Source: Kangiella koreensis DSM 16069 (GTDB lineage Bacteria > Pseudomonadota > Gammaproteobacteria > Enterobacterales > Kangiellaceae). Taken from it: a stretch of 64,000 nucleotides of DNA. This document shows, one piece after another, positions 46,605-54,528 of this stretch; position 1 is the first letter of the stretch; each line of letters begins with the position of its first letter. The DNA lies in the NCBI RefSeq assembly GCF_000024085.1, contig NC_013166.1:2046001-2110000 (forward strand), given 5' to 3'. The notes under the pieces were generated by a model. The model did no database searches. It was given only the letters and a program-made list of their open reading frames with translations, and was not told the origin of the DNA. A program made the translations under genes and the position numbers.

Positions 46605-47377
46605 TGTGCTGCCTCCGCTACAGGAACTGGGACTTTAAATAGAACTGGCTGTGAGATTCCACGAGAAAACTTAACAGCGTTATTTACTGAATCCAAGAAT
46701 TCATCAGGAAGAACTTCCCATTTGCGCTCTAATTTATTCCAGTATGCACCACTTTTACCGTCTAGCGTCAGGTATACATAAGTCAATCGACCAACACGCA
46801 GGAATTCAACTTCTAGTATTTCACCATTAGCATCAATCTTGCCTGTATCTACCGACACAGCATTACCATATTGCATTTCAATCTGGTAAGCCTCTAAGAT
46901 TTTACGGTACTTTTCAGAGACCGATACATTCGCATCGTCCATCAAAGCATAAAGGTTTTCAACACGACTTTGACGAGCATCGATATTGAAAGGGATATCA
47001 AGTTGAACAAACTCATCTAAAGTTGTGATCATCTCTTCCATCAATGGTAAAACACCTTTTTCAGTTTCATCGATGCTTTCCATTTCTTGCACGCTATCAA
47101 CGATTTGCTTTTCCTGACTAGCGATCTGCTTCTCAAGTTGAGCATTGTAGATGCGTAAACTATCTACTCTTTGTAGAGTATTGCGATATTCAAGAGATAA
47201 ATCAGTTGCCTCTTCTGCCAACTTGTTTACCGTTGACTGAGTGCTGGCAGCTGCGCGATCGATACGCTTCTCAATATTCATTGATGATTCAAATTGGCCA
47301 GCTGCATATGCACTGCCCATGACAGCAGTTGCCATAATGGCCACGGCTGTTTTCTTCAAAAATAGTTGTTTTTTCAT
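46601..47377 (-). CDS. DUF3450 domain-containing periplasmic protein
   Basis: Start ATG 47377 gives 258 aa with GGGTAAG upstream. A TTG at 47389 would add four residues. It has a signal peptide (about 1-25), then a long coiled coil (about 30-100, with QSTVNKLAEEATDLSLEYRN and QIASQEKQIVDSVQEM). A compact C-terminal region holds VEFLRVGRLTYVYLTLDGK and WEVLPDEF. DUF3450 proteins regularly head TonB2-type operons in marine gammaproteobacteria; their role is not established. The four-base overlap with the next gene and the good promoter upstream make it the first gene of this operon. Confidence 0.88.
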   Translation of the reverse strand: MKKQLFLKKTAVAIMATAVMGSAYAAGQFESSMNIEKRIDRAAASTQSTVNKLAEEATDLSLEYRNTLQRVDSLRIYNAQLEKQIASQEKQIVDSVQEMESIDETEKGVLPLMEEMITTLDEFVQLDIPFNIDARQSRVENLYALMDDANVSVSEKYRKILEAYQIEMQYGNAVSVDTGKIDANGEILEVEFLRVGRLTYVYLTLDGKSGAYWNKLERKWEVLPDEFLDSVNNAVKFSRGISQPVLFKVPVPVAEAAQ

Positions 47378-47545
47378 AAACTTACCCAAATTTCTGTTCA
47401 GAAATCTTTGCTTTTGATTGCCAATGTTTTTGAAAACTAGAGCTTTCAGACAAAAAAATCAAGTGATTTATTGTCCAGTAAAAAGCCTTTATTTTAAAAG
47501 CATTAACGCCAGCCTTTCGGCCTAAACTTGTGGACAAAGAGGCCA

Positions 47546-47574
47546 ACTATAAAGACAAAGCCGGAAAGGGTCAA
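47546..47574 (-). promoter_or_regulatory. Promoter of the DUF3450-ttpC-exbBD-tonB-TPR operon
   Basis: Minus-strand TTGACC (47574-47569), 17-base spacer, TATAGT (47551-47546): close to the sigma70 consensus with optimal spacing. The start of transcription would be near 47539, leaving a leader of about 160 bases before the ATG at 47377. No clear Fur box overlaps it. Confidence 0.72.
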
Positions 47575-47669
47575 CAAATGTCTCGGGCTAATTAACAATT
47601 CGTTATGCAACAGATAACTTTAACTTATATATTCATACGAGCCGTTAAATAGCTTTAGAAACTCCGTAA

Positions 47670-48887
47670 TTAAAAGTTGATACTACCGCTTAACTTTATG
47701 TATTTTGGGCTTTGGAAAGTATATGGAACCAAGCCCCTAGCATCTAAATCCATGGATTGAGACAAAGAATCTTCAAGGTGTGCAGCACCCAGTAAATTCA
47801 TTAAATCAATACGTATAACTAATCCGGTTTTATTCCACTTAGTCTGATATTGAAGACCAATATCAAGTGTTGTGTCCTCAAATTTGAAATTGCTAGCAGG
47901 TGACGACTCGAATGCAAACTGACTTTCTTGTTTATTCACATTAGCACCTACAGTCCAATCCTCAGCAAAACGCATTCCACCGTATAGTGAGTAAGAGTTG
48001 GTTTCAAACGGCGTTACTTGTTTACTTAAATCAATAGCTTGTTGCTGATAAAGGCCTTTACTCTGCTCCACAGAAGCACCAAGAGCAAAGTTACTACTTA
48101 GCTGGCGGCTTATCTTGATTTCAATACCTTCAAGATTTTGCTGGAACCCTTCAATCCCAGAAAGGTTAGACATTAGGTTAATCGCTTCAGGCGCACCGTC
48201 TTGGTTAAAATCATAAAAAAAGCGATAGCTGCTAGAGCTACTCTTATCTTGCATTTGAGCAAGAGCTGATTCAGTAGTTACCAGATCAAAGTCAGACTTA
48301 AGGTAGCTGATAGTTACATCCCAGCCATCATGAACTTCTTGGTTAAAACCAAAGGCTAAAGAGCTTGCATCCAGTTGCTTACCATTCAGTATTGAATTAA
48401 CAGGGTTCTCAAAACTTACTGATACAGGCAGAGTTTGCCTGCCATAATTAACAAAAAACTGTGATGTTTGGTTGGGCAAGTCATAGCCCGCTGATATGTT
48501 TGTATTGGGCGACTCAGATGCCCCAGAGCTTGATAAGTCTAAGGAGACTAGCCATTCACCTTGGGCATCATTTTTAATGCTGAAGGAAACTGGGTCACTT
48601 TTTGTCAAGCTTGTACCTAACACGCCAAACTCATTATTAGGTAATAAACTAACGCTAATATCGTTTGCAGACACACGAATACTTTGGTCATCAATTACAA
48701 AAGGCGACTTCCCCAGCGACCTTGGAGATGCTGTAGGGCTCAATGTCAATAAGTCTTGGCTCATGATTGAATCACCAGGCAGAACCTCTTTCGCATAGTT
48801 ACTTGACGCAAAAGAAGCCACTAACGCTATAACCATGCCGCTCACCACAGGCGTACGAAACGGTTTAGATTTTCGACTTATAATCAT
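47670..48887 (-). CDS. Probable outer-membrane beta-barrel protein
   Basis: A 405 aa protein not recognised as a named family. A signal peptide runs to about residue 32. The N-terminal part has ser/asn-rich beta segments, the rest shows alternating amphipathic strands (for example NTNISAGYDLP, WDVTISYLKSDF, FALGASVEQSKG), and the chain ends KLSGSINF with a terminal phenylalanine, the usual BamA recognition signal. A DxNxDG calcium-type loop is seen at D226-G231. It lies between the TonB2 operon and the divergent sap genes but shows no TonB box that I can identify. Start ATG 48887. A transport or adhesin role is possible but unproven. Confidence 0.72.
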   Translation of the reverse strand: MIISRKSKPFRTPVVSGMVIALVASFASSNYAKEVLPGDSIMSQDLLTLSPTASPRSLGKSPFVIDDQSIRVSANDISVSLLPNNEFGVLGTSLTKSDPVSFSIKNDAQGEWLVSLDLSSSGASESPNTNISAGYDLPNQTSQFFVNYGRQTLPVSVSFENPVNSILNGKQLDASSLAFGFNQEVHDGWDVTISYLKSDFDLVTTESALAQMQDKSSSSSYRFFYDFNQDGAPEAINLMSNLSGIEGFQQNLEGIEIKISRQLSSNFALGASVEQSKGLYQQQAIDLSKQVTPFETNSYSLYGGMRFAEDWTVGANVNKQESQFAFESSPASNFKFEDTTLDIGLQYQTKWNKTGLVIRIDLMNLLGAAHLEDSLSQSMDLDARGLVPYTFQSPKYIKLSGSINF

Positions 48888-49184
48888 TGCACAACTCTTT
48901 ATTAAGTATTTGTAGACTAGCTAAAACTCCCCGCACGACCTAAAAACCCTTTTGGATTCAATAGGTTAAGCTAGAATAATCTGGTTAAAGCTTATTCATT
49001 AGGCCGTAGTCCAGTATAGGTAAATGCTTGATTCCTTTCAACTTCCAGAGTTGTAAAATTAGGTAAACCTCACATGTTTAATGTCTAACTTGCTGTATTT
49101 CGTCAGATTATTCATTCACTTGCCTATTCATGCCAATTTAACATTGGTATGATTGTCATTATCTACACAGGGCATTCTTGCTGC

Positions 49185-50861
49185 ATGAGCATAAAGCAAA
49201 CCACAAAATCAATAACTAGCGCGCTATTTTGCGGCCTTATATGCTGGTCTTGTCAGCCAAATCCTGCCCCCCAGCAGGCAAAAAACAATAATGATTTGTT
49301 GGTCTATTGCTCAGAGGGAAGTCCGGATGCTTTTAACCCTCAGTTAGTCAGCTCAGGCACATCCTATGATGCAACTGCTCATACCATATACAACCAGCTC
49401 GTTACCTACACTCCAGGCACAACTGACATTGCCCCAGGCCTTGCTGCCTCTTGGCAGATTAGTGACGATGGCACCCGCTATCGCTTTCAGCTTAAAAGGG
49501 ATGTGTTCTTTCATGGCAATGACGTTTTCACACCAACTCGCCCGTTAAACGCTGATGACGTCATTTTCAGCTTTAATCGCCAACGCTTAAGCGAACATCC
49601 GTTTCATTCCGTATCCGGAGGTCGCTATCCGTACTTTTATTCTCAAGGACTTGATCAGCTAATTCTGGATATTCAAAAAGTCGACGAGTATCAGGTAGAT
49701 TTTATTCTTTCGCGACCAGAAAGCCCTTTTCTTGCAATCTTAGCCACTCCCTTTGCCTCGATATTATCCGCTGAATATGCTGGTTTGCTACTGGCCCAAG
49801 GTAGGCCAGAATGGATAGATAGCAAGCCAATAGGAACAGGACCATACCGACTTAAACGTTACGAGCCTGACTCACATATCCGTTATGAGGCGTTTGATAA
49901 CTATTTTGCTGGACCAGCAAAGATTGAAAATCTGGTCTACTCCATAACTCCTGATGCGGCGATGCGCTTTGCCAGATTCAGTGCCGGTGAATGCGATATC
50001 ATGAGCAACCCTTTACCAGTGCACTTAAGAATTGCACGCCAAAACAAATTCTCTATTTTGGAAGTGCCAGGCCTTAATGTTGCCTACTGGGCCTTTAATG
50101 TGGAAAAGCCACCCTTCCATGACCCAAAAGTTCGTAAAGCACTATCTATGGCTATAAATCGCGATGCGATTTTGAAAGCCGTCTACGACAGACAGGCCCA
50201 ACTCGCAACCAGCCCTATTCCACCCTCCTCCTGGGCCTACAATAAACAGGTCACCAGAGTGCGCCATAACAGCCAGCAGGCTAAGCAACTTTTGGCAGAA
50301 GCTGGTTATGAAAACGGCTTTTCTATAGACATCTGGGCAATGCCTATCCAGAGAGCCTATAACCCTAATGCACGCAAAATGGCTGAAATGATGCAGCAGG
50401 ATTTAGAAAAAATTGGCGTTAAGGCACGGATCATAAGCTATGAATGGGGAACCTTTCTTGCTCGTGTTAGCCAAGGACTACACCACAGTGTTTTGTTAGG
50501 CTGGAACGCTGATAATGGCGACCCCAGTAACTTCCTCAACCCATTACTCAGTTGTGCCTCAGCCAGAAGCGGCAATAATTACGCAAAATGGTGTCATCCA
50601 GAATTTGATCAGCTTATATTGAATGCCAGCAAATCATCAGACCTTGAGCAACGCAAAGAGTATTACTTTAAAGCTCAAACTTTATTCAAAGAAGAGTCTC
50701 CCTGGCTGACTATTGCGCACGCTAATAAAAGTTTGCTGAGCCAACAGAACATCAAGGGGTTAGTCATATCTCCGGTTGGCAATATTGAATTTGATAAAGT
50801 ATCACTGGAATTCACACCCTCTACATCCAGTTTGCCAGCTCCAGAAGAGGAGACTAACTGA
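49185..50861 (+). CDS. sapA: ABC peptide transporter substrate-binding protein (SapA-like)
   Basis: Periplasmic oligopeptide-binding protein of the SBP_bac_5 family. Start ATG 49185 gives 558 aa beginning MSIKQTTKSITSALFCGL, a signal-peptide-like N-terminus. An ATG at 49149 would add 12 residues and neither has a strong ribosome binding site. A cysteine after ICWS could make it a lipoprotein, but the lipobox is atypical. Family features are CSEGSPDAFNPQLVSSG near the N-terminus, GTGPYRLKRYEP, and ALSMAINRDAILKAVYDRQAQ. It overlaps sapB by one base (TGATG). The complete sapABCDF set follows; in enterics Sap is linked to antimicrobial-peptide resistance and putrescine export, but the substrate here is unknown. 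Confidence 0.88.
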   Translation: MSIKQTTKSITSALFCGLICWSCQPNPAPQQAKNNNDLLVYCSEGSPDAFNPQLVSSGTSYDATAHTIYNQLVTYTPGTTDIAPGLAASWQISDDGTRYRFQLKRDVFFHGNDVFTPTRPLNADDVIFSFNRQRLSEHPFHSVSGGRYPYFYSQGLDQLILDIQKVDEYQVDFILSRPESPFLAILATPFASILSAEYAGLLLAQGRPEWIDSKPIGTGPYRLKRYEPDSHIRYEAFDNYFAGPAKIENLVYSITPDAAMRFARFSAGECDIMSNPLPVHLRIARQNKFSILEVPGLNVAYWAFNVEKPPFHDPKVRKALSMAINRDAILKAVYDRQAQLATSPIPPSSWAYNKQVTRVRHNSQQAKQLLAEAGYENGFSIDIWAMPIQRAYNPNARKMAEMMQQDLEKIGVKARIISYEWGTFLARVSQGLHHSVLLGWNADNGDPSNFLNPLLSCASARSGNNYAKWCHPEFDQLILNASKSSDLEQRKEYYFKAQTLFKEESPWLTIAHANKSLLSQQNIKGLVISPVGNIEFDKVSLEFTPSTSSLPAPEEETN

Positions 50862-51820
50862 TGTTAAAGCTCCTGTTCAGACATGGCACAACATTGATCG
50901 TCAGTCTATTTGGTTTAACTTTGCTGACGTTTATACTCAGCCAGCAAGGAGATGAAGCACTTCATCGCTATCAAAGCGAGCATTTCTTTGGCCAGTATAG
51001 TGAATACCTTCAATTCTTATTCGCTGGCGACTGGGGTTATTCCAGTATCCATAACCGCGATGTATTAAGCGACTTCCTTATCCATTTCCCGGCAACCATT
51101 GAGCTGGTTTTATTGGCGTTATTATTTGCGGTAGTGCTGGGATTGACTCTTGGCATCATGGCTGCCAATCGACGTGGTAAGTGGTTAGACAACGGCTTAA
51201 TGGGAATGACTCTAGTTGGTTACTCGATGCCCATTTATTGGTGGGGAATGTTGCTAGTGCTACTGTTCTCTCTTACTTTAGGTTGGACACCGGTGGCAGG
51301 GCGAATTGATTATGCATACGACATAACGCCTATAACTCGTTTTATGTTGATCGACACCTTATTGAACCAAGCTGAGTATGGGCTCAATGCATTTTTTAAC
51401 GCATTACTACATCTAATACTCCCGGCCATTACCTTAAGCACTATCCCGATGGCCATTATCGCCAGAATGACTCGCTCTTCGCTGCTAGGCGTGCTTAAAG
51501 CAGAATATATCAGAACAGCCCGCTCTAAAGGTTTAACTCAACAAAGGATCGTTTGGGTGCACGCCCTTCGAAACGCGGTGTTGCCGATTTTAACGATCAG
51601 CGGTGTGCAAATAAGTATCATCATGTCTGGGGTAATTATCACTGAATACATCTTTGCCTGGCCGGGCGTGGGAAAATGGTTACTTGAAGCGGTATCCCGT
51701 CGCGACTTTGCCAGCATTCAAGCAGGTATATTAGCCCTCTCCCTAATGGTTATTGCTTTTAACCTAGCACTGGATCTGTTGGCAAGTTACATGAATCCTC
51801 GGCTAAGGAGGCCTTCATGA
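50861..51820 (+). CDS. sapB: Peptide ABC transporter permease SapB
   Basis: A 319 aa inner-membrane permease with about six hydrophobic segments. The cytoplasmic EAA-type loop is visible in EYIRTARSKGLTQQRIVW and HALRNAVLPI. The C-terminus ends after RRDFASIQAGILALSLMV. Start ATG 50861 overlaps the sapA stop as TGATG and its own stop overlaps the sapC start by four bases, so all sap genes are translationally coupled. Together with SapC it forms the transmembrane pore. Confidence 0.93.
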   Translation: MLKLLFRHGTTLIVSLFGLTLLTFILSQQGDEALHRYQSEHFFGQYSEYLQFLFAGDWGYSSIHNRDVLSDFLIHFPATIELVLLALLFAVVLGLTLGIMAANRRGKWLDNGLMGMTLVGYSMPIYWWGMLLVLLFSLTLGWTPVAGRIDYAYDITPITRFMLIDTLLNQAEYGLNAFFNALLHLILPAITLSTIPMAIIARMTRSSLLGVLKAEYIRTARSKGLTQQRIVWVHALRNAVLPILTISGVQISIIMSGVIITEYIFAWPGVGKWLLEAVSRRDFASIQAGILALSLMVIAFNLALDLLASYMNPRLRRPS

Positions 51821-52680
51821 CGCTTTCCAATACCAAGCTGGCCTGGAATGTTTTCAGTCATAATAAAAGTGCGATGACGGGTAGCTTGATTTTACTTATT
51901 ATATTATTGATGAGCTTGGTCGGCCCCTGGTTTGCTCCACATGATCCAGCCCAGCAGTTTGGCGACAAAATACTAACCCCACCGCTTTGGTACGAAAATG
52001 GCGATTTTGTATCGCCACTAGGTACTGATGACCTAGGCCGCGACATGCTATCACGCCTGCTTCATGGCGCTCGCCTATCGTTAAAGTTAACCCTTATGGT
52101 GGTATTCGCAGCTGCGTTTATCGGTATCCTGCTCGGTGCAGCCGCAGCCTTTATTAATTCTGGCCTACGTGCCTTGCTCATGCGCTTTATGGATCTACTG
52201 CTATCGCTCCCATCCTTATTGTTGGCAATCGCCATTGTGGCCATCATAGGTCCAGGCCTACCCAATGCAGTTTATGCAGTTGTTATTGTCTTGATCCCAC
52301 AGTTTGTCAAAGTGACGCAAAGCGCCATATCCGAGGAGCTCGGAAAGGATTATGTGATGGCGGCAAAACTGGATGGTGCGAGGCATTTACGCTTATTGCT
52401 CCATCATGTCTGGCCCAATATAGTTCCAGCCATTATTGTTCAGTTAACTTTTAGTTTTTCAACCGCACTTTTAGATATTGCTGCGTTAGGTTTTCTGGGG
52501 CTTGGCGCGCAACCACCAATGGCCGAATGGGGAACCATGCTTTCAGAAGCTAGAGCATTCATACAGTTTGCACCCTGGACGATGACTTTGCCGGGCCTGG
52601 CCATTTTCTTAACGGTACTTTCTATCAATCTGGTGGGTGACGGGCTTCGTGATGCCTTTGATCCGCGTCTTAATAGGTAA
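51817..52680 (+). CDS. sapC: Peptide ABC transporter permease SapC
   Basis: A 287 aa permease of the DppC/OppC type with an N-terminal cytoplasmic stretch, a first helix at about 20-40 and a periplasmic segment with APHDPAQQFGDK and PLGTDDLGRDMLSRLLHGAR. The C-terminal five helices carry the EAA motif in KLDGARHLRLLLHHVWPN and LDIAALGFLGLGAQPP. Start ATG 51817 in ATGA overlap with sapB. Five bases separate its stop from sapD. Confidence 0.93.
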   Translation: MTLSNTKLAWNVFSHNKSAMTGSLILLIILLMSLVGPWFAPHDPAQQFGDKILTPPLWYENGDFVSPLGTDDLGRDMLSRLLHGARLSLKLTLMVVFAAAFIGILLGAAAAFINSGLRALLMRFMDLLLSLPSLLLAIAIVAIIGPGLPNAVYAVVIVLIPQFVKVTQSAISEELGKDYVMAAKLDGARHLRLLLHHVWPNIVPAIIVQLTFSFSTALLDIAALGFLGLGAQPPMAEWGTMLSEARAFIQFAPWTMTLPGLAIFLTVLSINLVGDGLRDAFDPRLNR

Positions 52681-52684
52681 ATTG

Positions 52685-53665
52685 ATGAGCTTATTGCAAA
52701 TTGAAAACCTCAATGTTGACTTCGTTACCGACGATGGGTTAGTCATGGCTGTTGACCATGTCAAATTAAACATCAATGAAGGTCAGGTTGTGGGGGTTAT
52801 CGGTGAGTCTGGCTCAGGAAAAAGCGTTATGGCACTGGCAATTGCCGGGTTACTCTCGCCAGCAGCAAGAATGCAAGCTGACTTATTTACCCTGGACGGC
52901 CACGATTTAACTCGCATGTCAGTGGCTGAGCGGCAAAAACACATAACAAGTAACATTTCAATTATTTTTCAGGAACCCACATCAAGTTTAAATCCCGCCT
53001 TAACTATCGGCTATCAACTCGATGAGACTATTCGCTTTCATGAAGGCGGAACACCGAAGCAACGTACAGAGCGTGCGCTAGAATTATTAACCCAAGTTGG
53101 GATAATGGACGCCAAGCGGCGTTATAAAGAATACCCCCATCAATTGTCAGGGGGCCTGAATCAGAGGGTTATGATAGCCATCGCTCTTGCTTGCCAGCCA
53201 AAGCTGTTAATTGCTGATGAACCCACCACCGCCCTTGACGTTACAATTCAGTCGCAAATTCTGGATCTGCTATTAAAAGTTAAAGATGAGCATAATATGG
53301 CATTAATGCTGATCACCCATGACTTTTCAATCTTGGCAGAAACCACTTCCAAAGTTCACGTCATGTATTGTGGGGAAATAGTTGAGTCGGGAAGAACTTA
53401 CAATCTATTAAGCCAACCGTACCACCCTTATACTAAAGCGCTGCTGGATAGCGTTCCACATTTTGGTATGCGCTATAAAAAAGGACGCCGCCTGTTTAAC
53501 CTTCCGGGTTCAACACCACCCATGACCCACTTACCTGTTGGCTGTTATCTTGGACCTCGTTGCCCCTATGCAGGCAAGAAGTGCGTTCAACATCCTGAAT
53601 TGACTAATATCAAAGGCCGTCAGGTGCGCTGCCACTTTCCTCTAATTGAAGAGGATGAATCCTGA
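52685..53665 (+). CDS. sapD: Peptide ABC transporter ATP-binding protein SapD
   Basis: Start ATG 52685 gives 326 aa beginning MSLLQIENLNVDF, four bases after the sapC stop. The frame also runs back to 52637 but those residues overlap sapC. Motifs are Walker A GESGSGKS, signature LSGGLNQRVMIAIAL, Walker B LLIADEPTTALD and the H-loop ITHDFS. The C-terminal oligopeptide-transporter tail contains RCPYAGKKC with two cysteines, followed by two more, typical of DppD/SapD. It pairs with SapF. In E. coli SapD also supports Trk potassium uptake; that link cannot be tested here. Confidence 0.92.
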   Translation: MSLLQIENLNVDFVTDDGLVMAVDHVKLNINEGQVVGVIGESGSGKSVMALAIAGLLSPAARMQADLFTLDGHDLTRMSVAERQKHITSNISIIFQEPTSSLNPALTIGYQLDETIRFHEGGTPKQRTERALELLTQVGIMDAKRRYKEYPHQLSGGLNQRVMIAIALACQPKLLIADEPTTALDVTIQSQILDLLLKVKDEHNMALMLITHDFSILAETTSKVHVMYCGEIVESGRTYNLLSQPYHPYTKALLDSVPHFGMRYKKGRRLFNLPGSTPPMTHLPVGCYLGPRCPYAGKKCVQHPELTNIKGRQVRCHFPLIEEDES

Positions 53666-54453
53666 TGCCTAGCCTGTTGTCTGCAAAGCTCATTCGCAAA
53701 TCTTATAAGGTTTCTAATAACCCTTTTAAACAACGCTATCTTGAAATTTTAAAAGGCGTTAGCTTCACTTTGAACCCAGGACAAACTCTGGCAGTAGTTG
53801 GCGAGTCAGGCTCGGGTAAATCAACTCTAGCTAGAATTCTGGTTGGGGCCGAAAAACCAGACAGTGGTGAACTATTATTTGAAGGTAATAATATACTGAA
53901 AGACTCATCCTTCAGCTGGTATCAAAATATTCGGATGATCTTTCAGAATCCAGCGGCATCATTGAACCCAAGAGCCAGCATACGGCAAAGCCTTGAAGAA
54001 CCGCTTATCAACGCCAGAGTCGGGAGCAGCCAAACCCGAAAGGAACGTATAGCTGAAGTGCTTGAGCTAGTTGGCCTCAGACCCGAATATGCAGATCGAT
54101 ATCCGCATACCTTCTCAGGCGGCCAAAGGCAGCGTATCGCTATTGCTAGAGCCTTAATGCTCAACCCCAAGGTGATCATTGCTGACGAGCCAGTCTCAGC
54201 ACTCGATGTTTCTGTCCAGGCACAAATCATTAACCTACTTCTAGATTTGCAGGATCAGTTAGATTTAGCTTATGTGTTTATTTCTCACGATCTCGGATTG
54301 GTCCAACACTTTAGCGATAAAGTACTGGTTATGCATAACGGTGAGCAAAAAGAGTATGGGCGTGTGGGAGAAGTATTCAGCCAGCCTCAGTCTAAATACA
54401 CCATAGAACTCTTAAACGCTTCCGCGACCTATCGAAGAGCTATCGAAAGATAG
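53665..54453 (+). CDS. sapF: Peptide ABC transporter ATP-binding protein SapF
   Basis: A 262 aa ATPase: Walker A GESGSGKSTLARIL, Q-loop FQNPAASLNPRAS, signature FSGGQRQRIAIARAL, Walker B VIIADEPVSALD and H-loop ISHDLG. The start ATG 53665 overlaps the sapD stop as TGATG. The C-terminal tail is shorter than in SapD, as normal. It is the last gene of the sap operon; a shared terminator lies 33 bases after the stop, facing the convergent ppiD gene. Confidence 0.93.
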   Translation: MPSLLSAKLIRKSYKVSNNPFKQRYLEILKGVSFTLNPGQTLAVVGESGSGKSTLARILVGAEKPDSGELLFEGNNILKDSSFSWYQNIRMIFQNPAASLNPRASIRQSLEEPLINARVGSSQTRKERIAEVLELVGLRPEYADRYPHTFSGGQRQRIAIARALMLNPKVIIADEPVSALDVSVQAQIINLLLDLQDQLDLAYVFISHDLGLVQHFSDKVLVMHNGEQKEYGRVGEVFSQPQSKYTIELLNASATYRRAIER

Positions 54454-54485
54454 ACAGGAACTGGACTGGAGTATCCAGAGACAAA

Positions 54486-54512
54486 AAAAGCCACTCAAAT
54501 AGAGTGGCTTTT
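54486..54512. terminator. Bidirectional terminator between sapF and ppiD
   Basis: AAAAGCCACTC, loop AAATA, GAGTGGCTTTT: a perfect 11-bp stem flanked by an A-run on the left and Ts on the right, so it works for the plus-strand sap operon and for ppiD, whose stop is at 54529. Confidence 0.85.
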
Positions 54513-54528
54513 AACGTGCTTCAAAATA

